Counted from the stretch's first letter, positions 17,001 through 25,266 are shown. The stretch is 64,000 bases of DNA from an uncultured bacterium (GCA_946560065.1 CAMNUE010000014.1:1-64000); one strand, 5' to 3'. Notes: generated from the letters alone by a model not told the origin. Numbers and translations: made by a program.

Positions 17001-19636
17001 CTTCAGCGGGAGATTCTATTGTTTCAATTAAAGATTTGGGTACCAAGGCTAAGCCTAATAGGGCTATTTCGATACAAAGAGCTACTAAATTAGTAATTGA
17101 TAATTCAGTGATTGAACTTGAAGGTGCGTTCGATAGAACAAATGATTATGGTGATGCATATTATTCTTTTAATATTATTGATTTGTTAATAATTAAAAAT
17201 AATACTACATTGTTACTTAAGAATAATGCTAACTTACTTAAAGAGATATATAGTGGTGTTGACAAAGATGGAAAATTAGTTCCTGCTGTTGTTGAAATTG
17301 ATGATGATTCTAAGAAAGTTACAAAAAATGTAGATAATAGAATTTATATGGCTCCTAATCAAAATTTAAATGTTGCAATAAATTCAAAAGCAACTGTTTA
17401 TGGTGTTATAACAGGAATGACCTTCTTTGGAATGTATAATTCATATTCTGGAGGTTCTTATCGTTTTGGTTTATACGATAATAATGTTAATTATGGAGAT
17501 GCTGGTGATGCAGCTATGTCGATTATTGGTGGTAGTTATGTATTAGGTCTACATAAGGAAAATCACGATATTACTAAAGATGGTTTCTACTCCAATTATT
17601 TAAGTGATGATTATTCAGAAGTTTCAACGAAATATATTGATCCTACAACAGTAGGTGAAACTGGTTATCGTTGGTTAGTAGGAAAATCAGCTATTACTTA
17701 TAGCTTTACATTGACTGCTTCTAAGTATTCTTCATTCGGAACTAAAGAATTACAATTTATTGAAGAAATTCTTTCTAAAGGTGATGTTAAATTTTCGGTT
17801 TTAGGATTTAATAGTGAGGGATTAGGTGAAGGAGTTAACTTAATAGATCCAGCAAGAGTACCAAGAATTGGAAAAACTGAAGAAGATGCTAATAGTATTC
17901 TTGGTTTGGCAATGAAAGTTGAAACACAAGAATGGACTAGCCATGGTTCTACTTCACTTATTAGTGAAGGAACTGGAAAAGTAGATGGTGATTTAGAGTA
18001 TAAAACAGATAGTAGATCTTTACCGCCTTCTTTGATGTTTTATTTATATCATGCTAAAAATATTACGGCGAAGGGTCCTTTGGGTACTGTAGTTATTATG
18101 TTACAAGCAGAAATTCCTAAGACTGAATATGATTATGATATTGAGTTGATTACAATTACTATTGATTTGTTGGCAGCACAATATGATGATCCTGATAGCT
18201 ATGATGCTTCAATTACTTATGATAAGAGATATGAAATGCCATCTACAACTACTGTTAATATAACTAATCAAAGTCAATTTAGTGCTTATTATTCTTTGAT
18301 GGTTTGGAGTGATAGCTTTGAGAAGATTTATGGTAAAGATAATACTAATTTTCATGTTTTAACTACTAATAATCCACTTCCTGTTGGAACTATGATAACA
18401 ATGATAGATTATAGTGGAAATGAAAAACGACCAGAGTATTACTATTTTACAATCACAGAAGATGTTTATAATGATTCACTCATTGAATTTGAGCGGTATA
18501 ATGAAGTTAGCTATCGACTTAGTAATTTTATTAAGATGGGTAGTACTAGTACTGATAATACTTATGATGATAAAGTTGCTAATAAAAAGTATTATTCAGA
18601 AGATATTGGTATTGTAGATGAAGAGTTTATGTTTATTTTTGATTTGAAGGATAGTACTCAAACTGGTACTCATCTTAATAATTCAATGTTGTTTGAACTT
18701 AGAAATTCTAAAAATGAAGAAGTTTTAAAAGTCTTAGGTATTAGACAACAAGAAATGGTTTATAGTACTTTTGGTAGTAGTAATGCGAAACTTACTCAGA
18801 CTATAACTGATGCTGATGAATATGTGTATCACGACATTGTATCTGATACTACTTATACAACTGAGATAAAATATGATCAGACACAAAATAATGAATCAGT
18901 AATTGATACTAATTATGAATCTAGTAGTATGGGAATTAATGTTGCTTTATACGATCAAGATGAAAAAATTGTAAGTTCTAGTTTACTTACTGGAACTTCT
19001 ATAACGATTGATGGAAATGAATATTTTGCTGATAGCGATGGTATTTTTAGAATTAAGTTAGCTGGAAAGGTATCTAATATAAAGAAAAAAATTTCATTAT
19101 TAACTAATAAAGATTTACCACCAGGACCTTATACTTTGAGATATACTTTATTTGCTTCAGATGATGGTCTTCATAATTCAAATATACAAAATTCAGTTAG
19201 TGAGGATTTGAAAATTATGGTAGTTGGCTCTGATAATTCTATTGTGGTTAATGCTGATTATAATACAATGATAGTAAATGGAGAAACGTCATTAAATTTA
19301 CAAAAAGAAATATATAATAGTTATAATGTTAAATATAGTTCAGTGCTTAATAATCCTAATATAAGATTAGAATTATTTAAGAGAGATATCTCTGCTATTG
19401 ATTCTGCATCTTTTGAATCTGTTCTTTTCTCTTCTCTTTTTAGAAATGCTTTGCCTAGTTATGGTGGTAATGAAATGAGATTAGATATGAATGGTTTAGA
19501 AGAAAGAAAGTTTAATTTTTACTTGAAGGATAAACCTGAGAGTGGTACTTATAAACTTGTGTTTAGATTGTATGATAAAGACCAACTAGTAGATGATGAT
19601 ATAAAATATGTAATAGTTAAGAAAAAAACAGAATAA
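11090..19636 (+). CDS. Giant beta-solenoid surface protein with YGGGN repeats (2848 aa)
   Basis: ATG 11090 lies 11 nt after GGAGG; the upstream ATG 11072 overlaps that ribosome site. A membrane helix (about 10-32) exports the protein. Residues about 60-170 resemble the GLUG/beta-helix fold (FKGHLDGAGYSLNNLN, then YYGLFAKTVNATVENLNI). Two Cys-rich GCxYY motifs occur near 595-700. Residues about 945-1925 carry roughly 29 units of the form [NDS][VI][YF]GGGN, predicted right-handed beta-solenoid, interrupted near 1580-1705 by a domain resembling family 2 cellulose-binding modules (ISDWNVVLNVP, then GGSYTFDFEIL). The C-terminal about 450 residues look Ig-like. There is no LPXTG. It is probably an adhesin or fibre tied to the SipW system. 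Confidence 0.8.
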   Translation: MLRQKLDTKKLIFNISLALLSLIVFFAIYMLVTGRLTLGAYNKTWDGVSVALNFETGNGNYDNPYVIKTEEEFIYFKKLIESDEYLNYQNKYYVLGNDLDFGNNSISSIGISVSGDERVFKGHLDGAGYSLNNLNVSSSLFGDTSYYGLFAKTVNATVENLNINNLTIEPKEENGKVVIGTLVGDSSVYQESDDSEPSELSSFKNISISDFSIKLSDKMTGSVNATGFINNISKNTVINNIYLKGSITGNRDSDLLANVSIKSLSDTSNIICDVLSSTDKLYLEKVDGVLFENNYVKKDGKFYLDNSEVSFDEILNKFNTTDDYYWDFIDGVFVFKKKEKIVPKNDSTSKSFSFSMSRSGNIPVHASGLGTTADDRDTIYINDLDSDYNYYSGLNYIDYRDINSLPETVGVNRNLYNNGNLVKVYIKYDGTDLNDSNLVGTVSTTERISKFIYYKYFVIENGYVNLELIDNPYANRPNDSYFQGWATDYPGVVISHNSDEYLRYAKIPVIAGTSEISITFNAIWGQGNTYILNQNPDWSDISDNLDEAGIVSVAEKTYEPALDSVYISETVAYRGYYPDGAKSTTNGNLSGRCTSWRGCSYYILNGNKKYSSSETYYELLNNRFYEVKLKETIANNFPQGYNMAGYFRKMHFNSNQNVSGYYDGSGNIQSGSCSSYSGCDYYKLLQYYDEDGNVNLSSENEELYRLVTRDTNIVVLTENINNYYAENVTPSVPLTLTGINNGNFYDTSYSLQSAYVKPTADLRIEYITMNSTTTEYTNQENIPLGAASSQKIYGNWHNLKIGRGMKHTGNYFTAGVILAGSNSTTGSSSNITKYRTIVESGYYNFGTLSNSGTSRYSSISGNSYVDGTMVWGCDYDRITDETTDNLAVSFAFSGTWSGNIRTVDDGVAFHTIIKSGRYGTGRHDYTTGVYVSGRNYGKMEAASEIIVEGGWIYNLIGGPASYENRSTKNEVYINMKGGQVDYIFGGAGLSETYGNRIISVTGGQVNYSVFGGSNGSSSTNGGADGKIKGSSLIYIGGNAIIGDANLVSSGTSIFGAEAGSVFGIGNGKSNNESIGSMKESHIIIDGGAQVKRNVYGGGNYGYVGHSSFSTTLSKIDIIGGTVDGAVYGGGNNNGSGTSSISSEVQINMTGGQVGYVYGGSRSKGTVYGSTTVNVTKGRVLHDVYGGGEGGYTDSTRPGTYIRNNVSVVIGNTNALNTDLKIDGNVYGGSAFGSVNTTNQTATTSSSTTKVTVNSGVVSKSVFGGAKGDNSFTPKVVGDIEVNIKGGSIGNVFGGMDASGKPSNGDIVYLNGGVIGNAYGGGNNASQDVTNIFLQGSAVNELFGGSNLLGTVNESNVKFTSGDVNNIYGGNNKAGSTVNTNVTVQRVTTNILGTGAATEGIIAGDIYGGGNEAESTNSNVLIEDSTVNDVYGGGNKAGLTKSLINLNVVSANNIFGGSNVSGNIQTTNVNVKANKIGSVYGGNNKGGESSVTNVDIASGEIGNVYGGGDSTKSGVSNVTINDGKITNVYGGGNGGVDESGTPLPAGVSTSNVDIYGGEVVNAFGGSNTSGDLDTSNVYVGGKRPIELKIDYSKRAPGYYPSSTKPTYAQVSVEVINKTDVEISDWNVVLNVPKSEIFKNDSYSNIDIDEDTFIVNSINKYYGNNTLPVGGSYTFDFEILSDTALADFDVTGSVETSYSTSCSANVNTVYGGNNKGGVTSVANVLANSGVIGSIYGGGNEAVVGKTNVDVNKAMVTDIYGGGNAAGIRHGTFLNIDNAAIKGNVFGGGNEGIVEDSTEVFVTDASIDGNVYAGGNGATAVVYKNSSIIIDGNTIIGTEDSEAPNTGCVFGSGNAAATGLEENDDSNASVKIVGGYIYGNVYGGAKMSFVYGTTEIDIGTNAVNLKKITEDGITIKGTVFGGGESNANGDEHFDWDFIAVTQGINVNINGNGYIDRGHDFVINGSIFGSGNASSSAGDSIVSIKDLGTKAKPNRAISIQRATKLVIDNSVIELEGAFDRTNDYGDAYYSFNIIDLLIIKNNTTLLLKNNANLLKEIYSGVDKDGKLVPAVVEIDDDSKKVTKNVDNRIYMAPNQNLNVAINSKATVYGVITGMTFFGMYNSYSGGSYRFGLYDNNVNYGDAGDAAMSIIGGSYVLGLHKENHDITKDGFYSNYLSDDYSEVSTKYIDPTTVGETGYRWLVGKSAITYSFTLTASKYSSFGTKELQFIEEILSKGDVKFSVLGFNSEGLGEGVNLIDPARVPRIGKTEEDANSILGLAMKVETQEWTSHGSTSLISEGTGKVDGDLEYKTDSRSLPPSLMFYLYHAKNITAKGPLGTVVIMLQAEIPKTEYDYDIELITITIDLLAAQYDDPDSYDASITYDKRYEMPSTTTVNITNQSQFSAYYSLMVWSDSFEKIYGKDNTNFHVLTTNNPLPVGTMITMIDYSGNEKRPEYYYFTITEDVYNDSLIEFERYNEVSYRLSNFIKMGSTSTDNTYDDKVANKKYYSEDIGIVDEEFMFIFDLKDSTQTGTHLNNSMLFELRNSKNEEVLKVLGIRQQEMVYSTFGSSNAKLTQTITDADEYVYHDIVSDTTYTTEIKYDQTQNNESVIDTNYESSSMGINVALYDQDEKIVSSSLLTGTSITIDGNEYFADSDGIFRIKLAGKVSNIKKKISLLTNKDLPPGPYTLRYTLFASDDGLHNSNIQNSVSEDLKIMVVGSDNSIVVNADYNTMIVNGETSLNLQKEIYNSYNVKYSSVLNNPNIRLELFKRDISAIDSASFESVLFSSLFRNALPSYGGNEMRLDMNGLEERKFNFYLKDKPESGTYKLVFRLYDKDQLVDDDIKYVIVKKKTE
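13930..16870 (+). repeat. Coding repeat region (YGGGN solenoid units)
   Basis: About 29 imperfect units are counted by eye. The DNA repeats a GTTTATGGTGG(T/A)GGAAAT-like core spaced about 70-130 bp. The array is broken once by the cellulose-binding-like insert (about 15825-16200). The units are diverged, not identical, so recent expansion is not obvious. Confidence 0.75.
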
Positions 19637-19686
19637 TAGTTTGAATTTAAATTATAAATATGTTAAGATTGAGATGGTGATAGTAG

Positions 19687-20307
19687 ATGAAAAAGTTTTT
19701 ACATTGGGTTTGGTCTTTTTTGGAAGTTGTGATTATAATTTATGTTATTTTAGTTACAGCATTTATTCTTTGTAGGAATAAGTATGGTTATACACAATTT
19801 GGTGATTATACTTTTGTTAATGTTGATACTCGTAGTGAGCGTACTATCAATAATAGTAAAAAGGGAGATTTGTTGATTGTTAAGAATAGTAATGATATTG
19901 CTGAGGGTGATTTGATTTATTATTATGCTGTATTTGATGAGAGTTATATAATTAAAACTAATGTTGTTGTTAAAGAAGAAAAAGATGATTTTAACTCTTT
20001 ATATACTTTAGATGATAGTGATGGTATTTCTATTTCTAATGCTAAAGTTTTAGGTAAATATGCAACTAATTACAGTAAGCTTGGTGGAATCCTTGATGTA
20101 TTAGAGAGTAGAATTGGTTTCTTATTCTTAGTATTATTACCGATTATAGTAGTTTTCATTTATCAAATTTATGAGTTTATTGTTATTATTAGATATGAAA
20201 AAGTAGAAGAAAAAGAGATAGTTGATAAACTTAATAAAAAGGAAAAAGATAAAAAGAAAAGCAAGGAAGAATCAACAGAATCTGATGATGATATAGAAGT
20301 TTTGTAA
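19687..20307 (+). CDS. SipW-like protein lacking the catalytic His (206 aa)
   Basis: ATG 19687 follows GGTGATAG. Membrane helices lie at about 8-29 and 135-155, with an extracellular S26B-like domain between and a Lys/Glu-rich cytosolic tail. The region equivalent to VATGSMSG reads VDTRSERT, keeping Ser50 but losing Gly and Met. The ITHRL segment is replaced by IIKTNVV, so no His is available. It is therefore a second degenerate paralogue, diverged further than the copy at 4706. It directly follows the giant surface-protein gene and may be a dedicated non-catalytic partner of it. A terminator follows. Confidence 0.75.
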   Translation: MKKFLHWVWSFLEVVIIIYVILVTAFILCRNKYGYTQFGDYTFVNVDTRSERTINNSKKGDLLIVKNSNDIAEGDLIYYYAVFDESYIIKTNVVVKEEKDDFNSLYTLDDSDGISISNAKVLGKYATNYSKLGGILDVLESRIGFLFLVLLPIIVVFIYQIYEFIVIIRYEKVEEKEIVDKLNKKEKDKKKSKEESTESDDDIEVL

Positions 20308-20322
20308 GATAGAACTTATTTA

Positions 20323-20360
20323 GACTGTTAACAAATAAAATTTTGTTAATAGTCTTTTTA
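20323..20360 (+). terminator. Rho-independent terminator
   Basis: GACT-g-TTAACAAA pairs with TTTGTTAA-t-AGTC, followed by TTTTT. Confidence 0.8.
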
Positions 20361-20402
20361 TTTTTAATTTTGTATATAAATATCGTTTTTTAATTGTTTT
20401 TA

Positions 20403-20411
20403 TGATATAAT
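20403..20411 (+). promoter_or_regulatory. Extended -10 promoter (TGATATAAT)
   Basis: 20 bp before the start codon of the next gene; the -35 region is poor. The promoter would drive the three-gene TasA-like group. Confidence 0.5.
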
Positions 20412-20430
20412 TTTCATCATAGGAGTATGT

Positions 20431-21033
20431 ATGGAGAGAATCAAGAAACACAAAAGAAAAATTTGTTTTATTGCTATTTTATTACTTTGTTTTTTTTATT
20501 TAGGTAGTAAAATTACATATACTTCTTATGAATCTAATATAGATGGAAATGTTAAAAGTGATGTTGCGAAATTTAAACTTTTAATCAATGGACAAGATGC
20601 AACTAGTTTTGAAAATGTATTAATTAATGATATTAAATGGGATTCTACTAATACACGTGAAGGAAAGTTGTCTCCTGGTTCTTGTGGGTATTTTGAATTA
20701 GAATTGAATCCTATAGAAAGTGATGTTGCTTTGTTATATAAATTTTCTTTTATAGATCATAAAATTGATAGCAGTAAGATAATAGAATTTAATAGTATTA
20801 AATCTTCTAATTCAACAATAATTAAGACTGCTATAAACGAATATTCAGGAATTATTACTTTAAATGATATAAATAATGGAGTTAAGCCAATAATTAGGAT
20901 AGATTTCTGCAATCCTGAGGAAGGAGAACAAGAACCTATTGTTGAAGATAATCTTAGTTTAGATGATTTTTTTACTATTGATTTTTCTACTTATCAATAT
21001 TTAGGAGAAGAATTAGTTGAATATAAAGAGTAG
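20431..21033 (+). CDS. SipW-dependent TasA/camelysin-like protein (200 aa)
   Basis: Basic N-terminus, hydrophobic helix (about 10-27), then ITYTSYESNIDGNVKSDVA, in place of the usual A-x-Y motif. The domain has LSPGSCGYFELEL, matching LAPGSTGYFDLTI in the minus-strand gene at 27810-28412, so both belong to one family. Beta-rich with two Cys (about 90 and 172), possibly a disulphide. Probably a secreted or anchored minor fibre subunit. First of three tandem genes with short gaps (8 bp each), ending without a visible terminator. Confidence 0.75.
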   Translation: MERIKKHKRKICFIAILLLCFFYLGSKITYTSYESNIDGNVKSDVAKFKLLINGQDATSFENVLINDIKWDSTNTREGKLSPGSCGYFELELNPIESDVALLYKFSFIDHKIDSSKIIEFNSIKSSNSTIIKTAINEYSGIITLNDINNGVKPIIRIDFCNPEEGEQEPIVEDNLSLDDFFTIDFSTYQYLGEELVEYKE

Positions 21034-21041
21034 GTGTATTA

Positions 21042-21653
21042 ATGAGTGGACTTTTAAATAAAATTAAATATCCAAAGTATTTTGAGGAGAAAAAAAGATT
21101 TCTTCTTTTTGCACTTCTATTATTATTAGTACTTTTTAGTGCAGGTTATTTATTTCATATAGCTTATGCTAGATATGAGGCTAAGACTAAGCTGAATGGT
21201 AATCTTTCTAAAGCGCTTTACATTTTTGGCGATGATAATCAAGTAATTAATCTATTTGAGGATGGAATTGTTCCATCTGATGATGCTTATGTTTATAAAT
21301 TTAGTGTTTCAAATTTTAATTCTAAAAATGTTAGTGATGTAAATATTAAGTATAATTTGAAGATTAGAACTACTACTAATTTACCAATTTCAATGGAATT
21401 ATATAGGAATGAAGATTATCAAGCCACTGGAGCAGTTAATTTATTTAGTGGTGCTAAAGTAGTACAAGATGAAAATAATGCTTGGTATAAGATTTATAAA
21501 ACACCTAGTACTTACGAAATGTCTTATCAGGATAGAGTTACTGATATTTATACAGTTGTTATTAAGTTTCCTAGTATTTATAAAAATGATATTACTTATG
21601 CTAACTATTTAGAAAGTATTGAATTATTTTTAGATTCGGAGCAAGTGGTGTAG
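21042..21653 (+). CDS. SipW-dependent TasA-like secreted protein (203 aa)
   Basis: Residues 19-40 form the export helix, ending in LFHIAYARYEAKTKLNGNLS, a good SipW-type site (A-Y-A-R-Y). The rest is a beta-rich domain with the pattern YKFSVSNFNSKNVSDVNIKYNLKI, typical of camelysin/TasA strands. No Cys in the mature part. The start at ATG 21042 lies 8 bp after the preceding stop, preceded by GTAGGTG. Second of the three tandem TasA-like genes. Confidence 0.75.
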   Translation: MSGLLNKIKYPKYFEEKKRFLLFALLLLLVLFSAGYLFHIAYARYEAKTKLNGNLSKALYIFGDDNQVINLFEDGIVPSDDAYVYKFSVSNFNSKNVSDVNIKYNLKIRTTTNLPISMELYRNEDYQATGAVNLFSGAKVVQDENNAWYKIYKTPSTYEMSYQDRVTDIYTVVIKFPSIYKNDITYANYLESIELFLDSEQVV

Positions 21654-21661
21654 GAGAAGTT

Positions 21662-22597
21662 ATGATGAATTATATTAGAAAAAATAGAAAGAAAAGTATA
21701 GTTGTTTTGATATTTCTGATAGTTATTTTTCTTGTTGGTGTTACTTTTGGAAAGTATGTTTTGGGAATAACAAGAGAATTTTTATTAGAGACAAAAGCAT
21801 TTTATTTTAGAAGTAGTATTTTAAATATAAATGGAAAGAGCTATTCAATTAACAACTGGGATGGAGTTAATTCTTATACTTTAACTTTTGATGTTACTAA
21901 TAGAAATGGTCCTGATAAAATTACAAAATCGGATATTAGTTATGATATTTCTATTTCATGTTCTGGTTCTGTTACTTGTAGACTTAGTAAGAATAAAGGA
22001 ATTATTTATCAGAATGAAGAAAGTGATACTTATCAAGTAACTATTACTCCACAAAAGAATTTTTATAGTGGAGATAGTGTTGTTGTAAAGACATCAGTAA
22101 CTTCAACTTCTCCATATAAAAAGACGATGTCTGCAACATATAATATTGGAGTTGAAAAGAGTAAGTTTTCTTATCAAATAGAAGATAGTGTTAACTCAAA
22201 GTTTTTGACACTTGTTTTGACTAATTCAGTTACTTATTATGAAGTTAAGGAATCTTTTGGTAGCTATAAAGTTGGAAGTCAAGTCAGTTTAGAGGAATAT
22301 GCTACTTTGAGTGATGAGGAAAAGGCTAAGTGTTTTTCAGCAATTGTTACTTTATCTTTTGATCCAAATAATATATTTGTGGATATGACTGATAGATTGT
22401 ATTTAGATAGGTTTAGTGATAATTATCAAACACAAAAAGTTAATGGTTATGATTATGTTTCAAAGTTTTCGTTTGCTCTTAGTGCAAGTTCTTCTAAAAC
22501 GATAAAATTCTATAAGGATGATATGACTAAAGATTATACTTATCCAATAGTTAATGATTCATCTATAATTGATGTTTCTGTAAAGACGGCAAATTAA
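21662..22597 (+). CDS. SipW-dependent TasA-like secreted protein (311 aa)
   Basis: Starts at ATG 21662 or 21665 after AGGAGAAG. Residues 11-28 form the export helix, ending VGVTFGKYVLG, a variant of the SipW site. Two beta-sandwich halves seem present: residues about 45-165 (LTFDVTNRNGPDKITKSDI and a Cys pair SCSGSVTC) and about 175-310. It is longer than its two upstream neighbours and may be a tip or anchor subunit. Last of the three-gene group; a new promoter follows. Confidence 0.75.
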   Translation: MMNYIRKNRKKSIVVLIFLIVIFLVGVTFGKYVLGITREFLLETKAFYFRSSILNINGKSYSINNWDGVNSYTLTFDVTNRNGPDKITKSDISYDISISCSGSVTCRLSKNKGIIYQNEESDTYQVTITPQKNFYSGDSVVVKTSVTSTSPYKKTMSATYNIGVEKSKFSYQIEDSVNSKFLTLVLTNSVTYYEVKESFGSYKVGSQVSLEEYATLSDEEKAKCFSAIVTLSFDPNNIFVDMTDRLYLDRFSDNYQTQKVNGYDYVSKFSFALSASSSKTIKFYKDDMTKDYTYPIVNDSSIIDVSVKTAN

Positions 22598-22628
22598 GAC
22601 AAAATATATTTTTTTAATGACATTCGTG

Positions 22629-22637
22629 TGATATAAT
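22629..22637 (+). promoter_or_regulatory. Extended -10 promoter (TGATATAAT)
   Basis: 37 bp before the start of the 350-aa protein gene. It would drive the AAA+ ATPase operon. A tandem GGGTGATTA/GGGGTGATTAG duplication follows at 22655-22675, overlapping the ribosome site. Confidence 0.5.
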
Positions 22638-22673
22638 TTAATAAGGTATGAGAGGGTGATTAGGGGTGATTAG

Positions 22674-23726
22674 ATGGACAATTTGATAAATGTGTTTATG
22701 AATTATAAGATTAATCGCCTTATCAAATATGGTACTTATATTTATGATGATGATAGTGACTTTGTTAGTAAGTGCTTTAAGGCTTATTTCAGAACTTATG
22801 TAGATAATTATTATTATGGTGTTTTTAATACAATAGAAGAAAATGTTTATAATCAAAGGAACTTGAAGTTAGAGTTTAAGGGTATAAAAGAAGAGATGCT
22901 TGCGGATTATGCAGGTTATGAATTACAGGTCGGTAATTTGGAATATGTTGAAAATAGAAAGATAATATCAGAACTTCTTGATATAGCAATAGAAATTACA
23001 AAGATTGATCAACTAAATTATAAAGATAAAGATGATATTGATTCAGTAGTAGAAAAATTTATAAGTGGCGTTGCTTTACTTAATGATTTAGTTGGGAAAA
23101 GACTTAATAAATTAATAAGTTTAGTAAAGGAGACTTATAGTAATACTAATAAATTATTGAATATGAAAGATAATTATTTTAGTATAGAGAAACTTAGTTT
23201 TATAAAAGAAAATAATATTAAATATTTTAAGTTGAGGGAAGATATTGCAGTACTCGATAATTATAAGAAAACGATGGTTTCTAAGTTGTATAAAGATGAA
23301 AAACTTGATTATAAGAAGTTTGAATGTTTAGTTCAAAAGATTTCATTAGATTTATTAAAAAAGATTATTAATCATGATAGGCCAGAAATTATTTTTATAG
23401 AACTTTGTGATAGTTTTGTTAGTAGGGGAAGAATTCAAAGCAAAGTATTTAAATTAATTGATAATCCAATATTTAGACATAATGTAGTTTTATGTGTTAA
23501 TTATAGTACTTATCTAAATCAAAAGAAGGCATTTTTTGAGGATTTTCATTTTGGTTGTATTCAAGATTTTTCTCATATAAATGATGTATATACTAAAATT
23601 GATAATATTTATAAAGAAGGTATATTTAATTATTTAATAGTAAGGGATTGTAAGGATAAAGATATTGATTATTTTATTAAATATGAGAATGAGGGTATGA
23701 GAGTTTTAGTATTTGAGGAGGAGTAG
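22674..23726 (+). CDS. Unknown protein in the AAA+ ATPase operon (350 aa)
   Basis: ATG 22674 follows GGGGTGATT. No signal peptide. The N-terminal 200 residues are helical, Lys/Asp/Tyr-rich. The C-terminal part has alternating strands and helices (EIIFIELCDSFVSRG, then VVLCVNYSTYL, then GMRVLVFEEE), compatible with a TIM-barrel-like or Rossmann-like fold, but catalytic residues are not recognised. It ends one base before the ATPase start codon, and its last codons contain that gene's ribosome site, so the two are coupled. Probable functional partner of the ATPase. Confidence 0.65.
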   Translation: MDNLINVFMNYKINRLIKYGTYIYDDDSDFVSKCFKAYFRTYVDNYYYGVFNTIEENVYNQRNLKLEFKGIKEEMLADYAGYELQVGNLEYVENRKIISELLDIAIEITKIDQLNYKDKDDIDSVVEKFISGVALLNDLVGKRLNKLISLVKETYSNTNKLLNMKDNYFSIEKLSFIKENNIKYFKLREDIAVLDNYKKTMVSKLYKDEKLDYKKFECLVQKISLDLLKKIINHDRPEIIFIELCDSFVSRGRIQSKVFKLIDNPIFRHNVVLCVNYSTYLNQKKAFFEDFHFGCIQDFSHINDVYTKIDNIYKEGIFNYLIVRDCKDKDIDYFIKYENEGMRVLVFEEE

Positions 23727-23727
23727 G

Positions 23728-25266
23728 ATGGATACTTACGTTAGATTTTTATTTGAATTTATGTCTGTGTTTTTTAGTGGAGTTGGTAAAATTCTTGGAG
23801 GAATATTTAGTGGACTTGTTCAAATGTTTAATATTGGAGATTATTTGTATATAATAGAAACTTATCGTAAGGATTTTTCGACTGGAGAATGGGTTTTGGT
23901 AGTTCTTGCAGTTATTATAATGCTTGTGATTTTAGCTTTAATTATTTTAGTAATAGTTTTCTTTGTAAAGAAATACTTTAAATTTAGGAAAACATTAGTA
24001 GAACAGGAATCTATGTTAGAAGAGATTGCTTCTTTAAATAAGGAAGTTGCAACTTTGGTACAAGAAAAAGAGAAGATTTTAGCAATGAAAGTTTCGCAAC
24101 TTGGGCTTAAACCTAATGAGGAAGCAACTGTTACTGAAGAAGCGACAGATGAAGAAATTGAGACACTTGATGATGAAGATTTAGATAATATTAGATTTTC
24201 TAAATTACATTCTATTGATGTAGCATTTAAAGATTATAAAATACAGTATTACGATAATAATTTTACTTTAGAGGAATTAGTAGAGATATTTAGAAACTTT
24301 GCGGCTTCAAGATTGGGACTTTATTATACGACTAATATGATAAGATTGTTTATTTCAGGACTTTCAGCTACAAAGTTAGTTATTTTACAAGGTATTTCTG
24401 GTACTGGTAAAACTTCGCTTGCTTATGCTTGGGGTAAATTTATTAAAAATGATGCAATTATTGCTTCAGTTCAACCGTCTTGGAGAGATAGAACAGAGCT
24501 TTTTGGATATTTTAATGAGTTTACTAAAAAGTTTAATGAGACTGAAGTATTGAAGGCTATGTATTTAGCAGGATATACAGACGATGTTTATGTAACTGTT
24601 CTAGATGAAATGAATATTGCGCGTGTTGAGTATTACTTTGCGGAAATGTTGTCTATTCTTGAAATGCCTAGTCGTGATGAATGGATAATTGAGTTAGTAC
24701 CGAGTTCATGGGATACTGATCCAAAAAAGTTAGATGCTGGTAAATTACATATTCCTGGTAATATGTGGTATATTGGTACAATTAATAATGATGATTCGAC
24801 TTTTGCTGTTACAGATAAAGTATATGACCGTGCTATGCCAATTGATATTAATGATAAAGGTCAAGTTTTTGAAGCAGTTGATACTGATCCTATGAATATT
24901 AATAGTAGTTATCTAGAAGGATTATTTGCCGAAGCTAAGAAGAAATATCCATTAACAAGTGAGATGGAAAGTAAGATTAATGATATGGATGACTATGTTA
25001 TTAAGCACTTCCGTATAGCTTTTGGTAACCGTATTGTTAAGCAGATGAAAGATTTTGTTGCGACTTATGTTAGTTGTGGGGGAACTGAAGTTGATGGAGT
25101 CGATTATTATATAGCGCGTAAGATTTTAAGAAAGTTTGAGCAGTTAAACTTAGCTTATATAAGAGATGAGATTGATCCATTTATTGAATTTTTAGATAAA
25201 TCTTTTGGTAAAGAAAATTTTAATGAATGTAAAGATTATTTATTGAGACTTAAGAAAATGATTTAG
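23728..25266 (+). CDS. Membrane-anchored McrB-like AAA+ ATPase (512 aa)
   Basis: ATG 23728 follows GAGGAGGAG at the end of the previous gene. A long hydrophobic helix (about 54-80), with an earlier weaker one (10-36), anchors the protein; a coiled coil (about 90-120) and an acidic linker lead to the AAA+ domain. Walker A GISGTGKT is at 222-229, Walker B/DEMN at about 288-297 (TVLDEMNIAR), sensor 1 TINNDDS at about 351-357 and an Arg finger in VYDRA at about 365-369. These match the McrB/MoxR clade. McrB normally drives DNA cleavage, but here the protein is membrane-bound and sits among signal peptidase and fibre genes, so a role in surface assembly is inferred. Confidence 0.85.
   Translation: MDTYVRFLFEFMSVFFSGVGKILGGIFSGLVQMFNIGDYLYIIETYRKDFSTGEWVLVVLAVIIMLVILALIILVIVFFVKKYFKFRKTLVEQESMLEEIASLNKEVATLVQEKEKILAMKVSQLGLKPNEEATVTEEATDEEIETLDDEDLDNIRFSKLHSIDVAFKDYKIQYYDNNFTLEELVEIFRNFAASRLGLYYTTNMIRLFISGLSATKLVILQGISGTGKTSLAYAWGKFIKNDAIIASVQPSWRDRTELFGYFNEFTKKFNETEVLKAMYLAGYTDDVYVTVLDEMNIARVEYYFAEMLSILEMPSRDEWIIELVPSSWDTDPKKLDAGKLHIPGNMWYIGTINNDDSTFAVTDKVYDRAMPIDINDKGQVFEAVDTDPMNINSSYLEGLFAEAKKKYPLTSEMESKINDMDDYVIKHFRIAFGNRIVKQMKDFVATYVSCGGTEVDGVDYYIARKILRKFEQLNLAYIRDEIDPFIEFLDKSFGKENFNECKDYLLRLKKMI

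Noticed and set aside
11090..19636. Sortase-anchored (LPXTG) protein
   Set aside because: No LPXTG motif or C-terminal membrane helix; ends in KKKTE.
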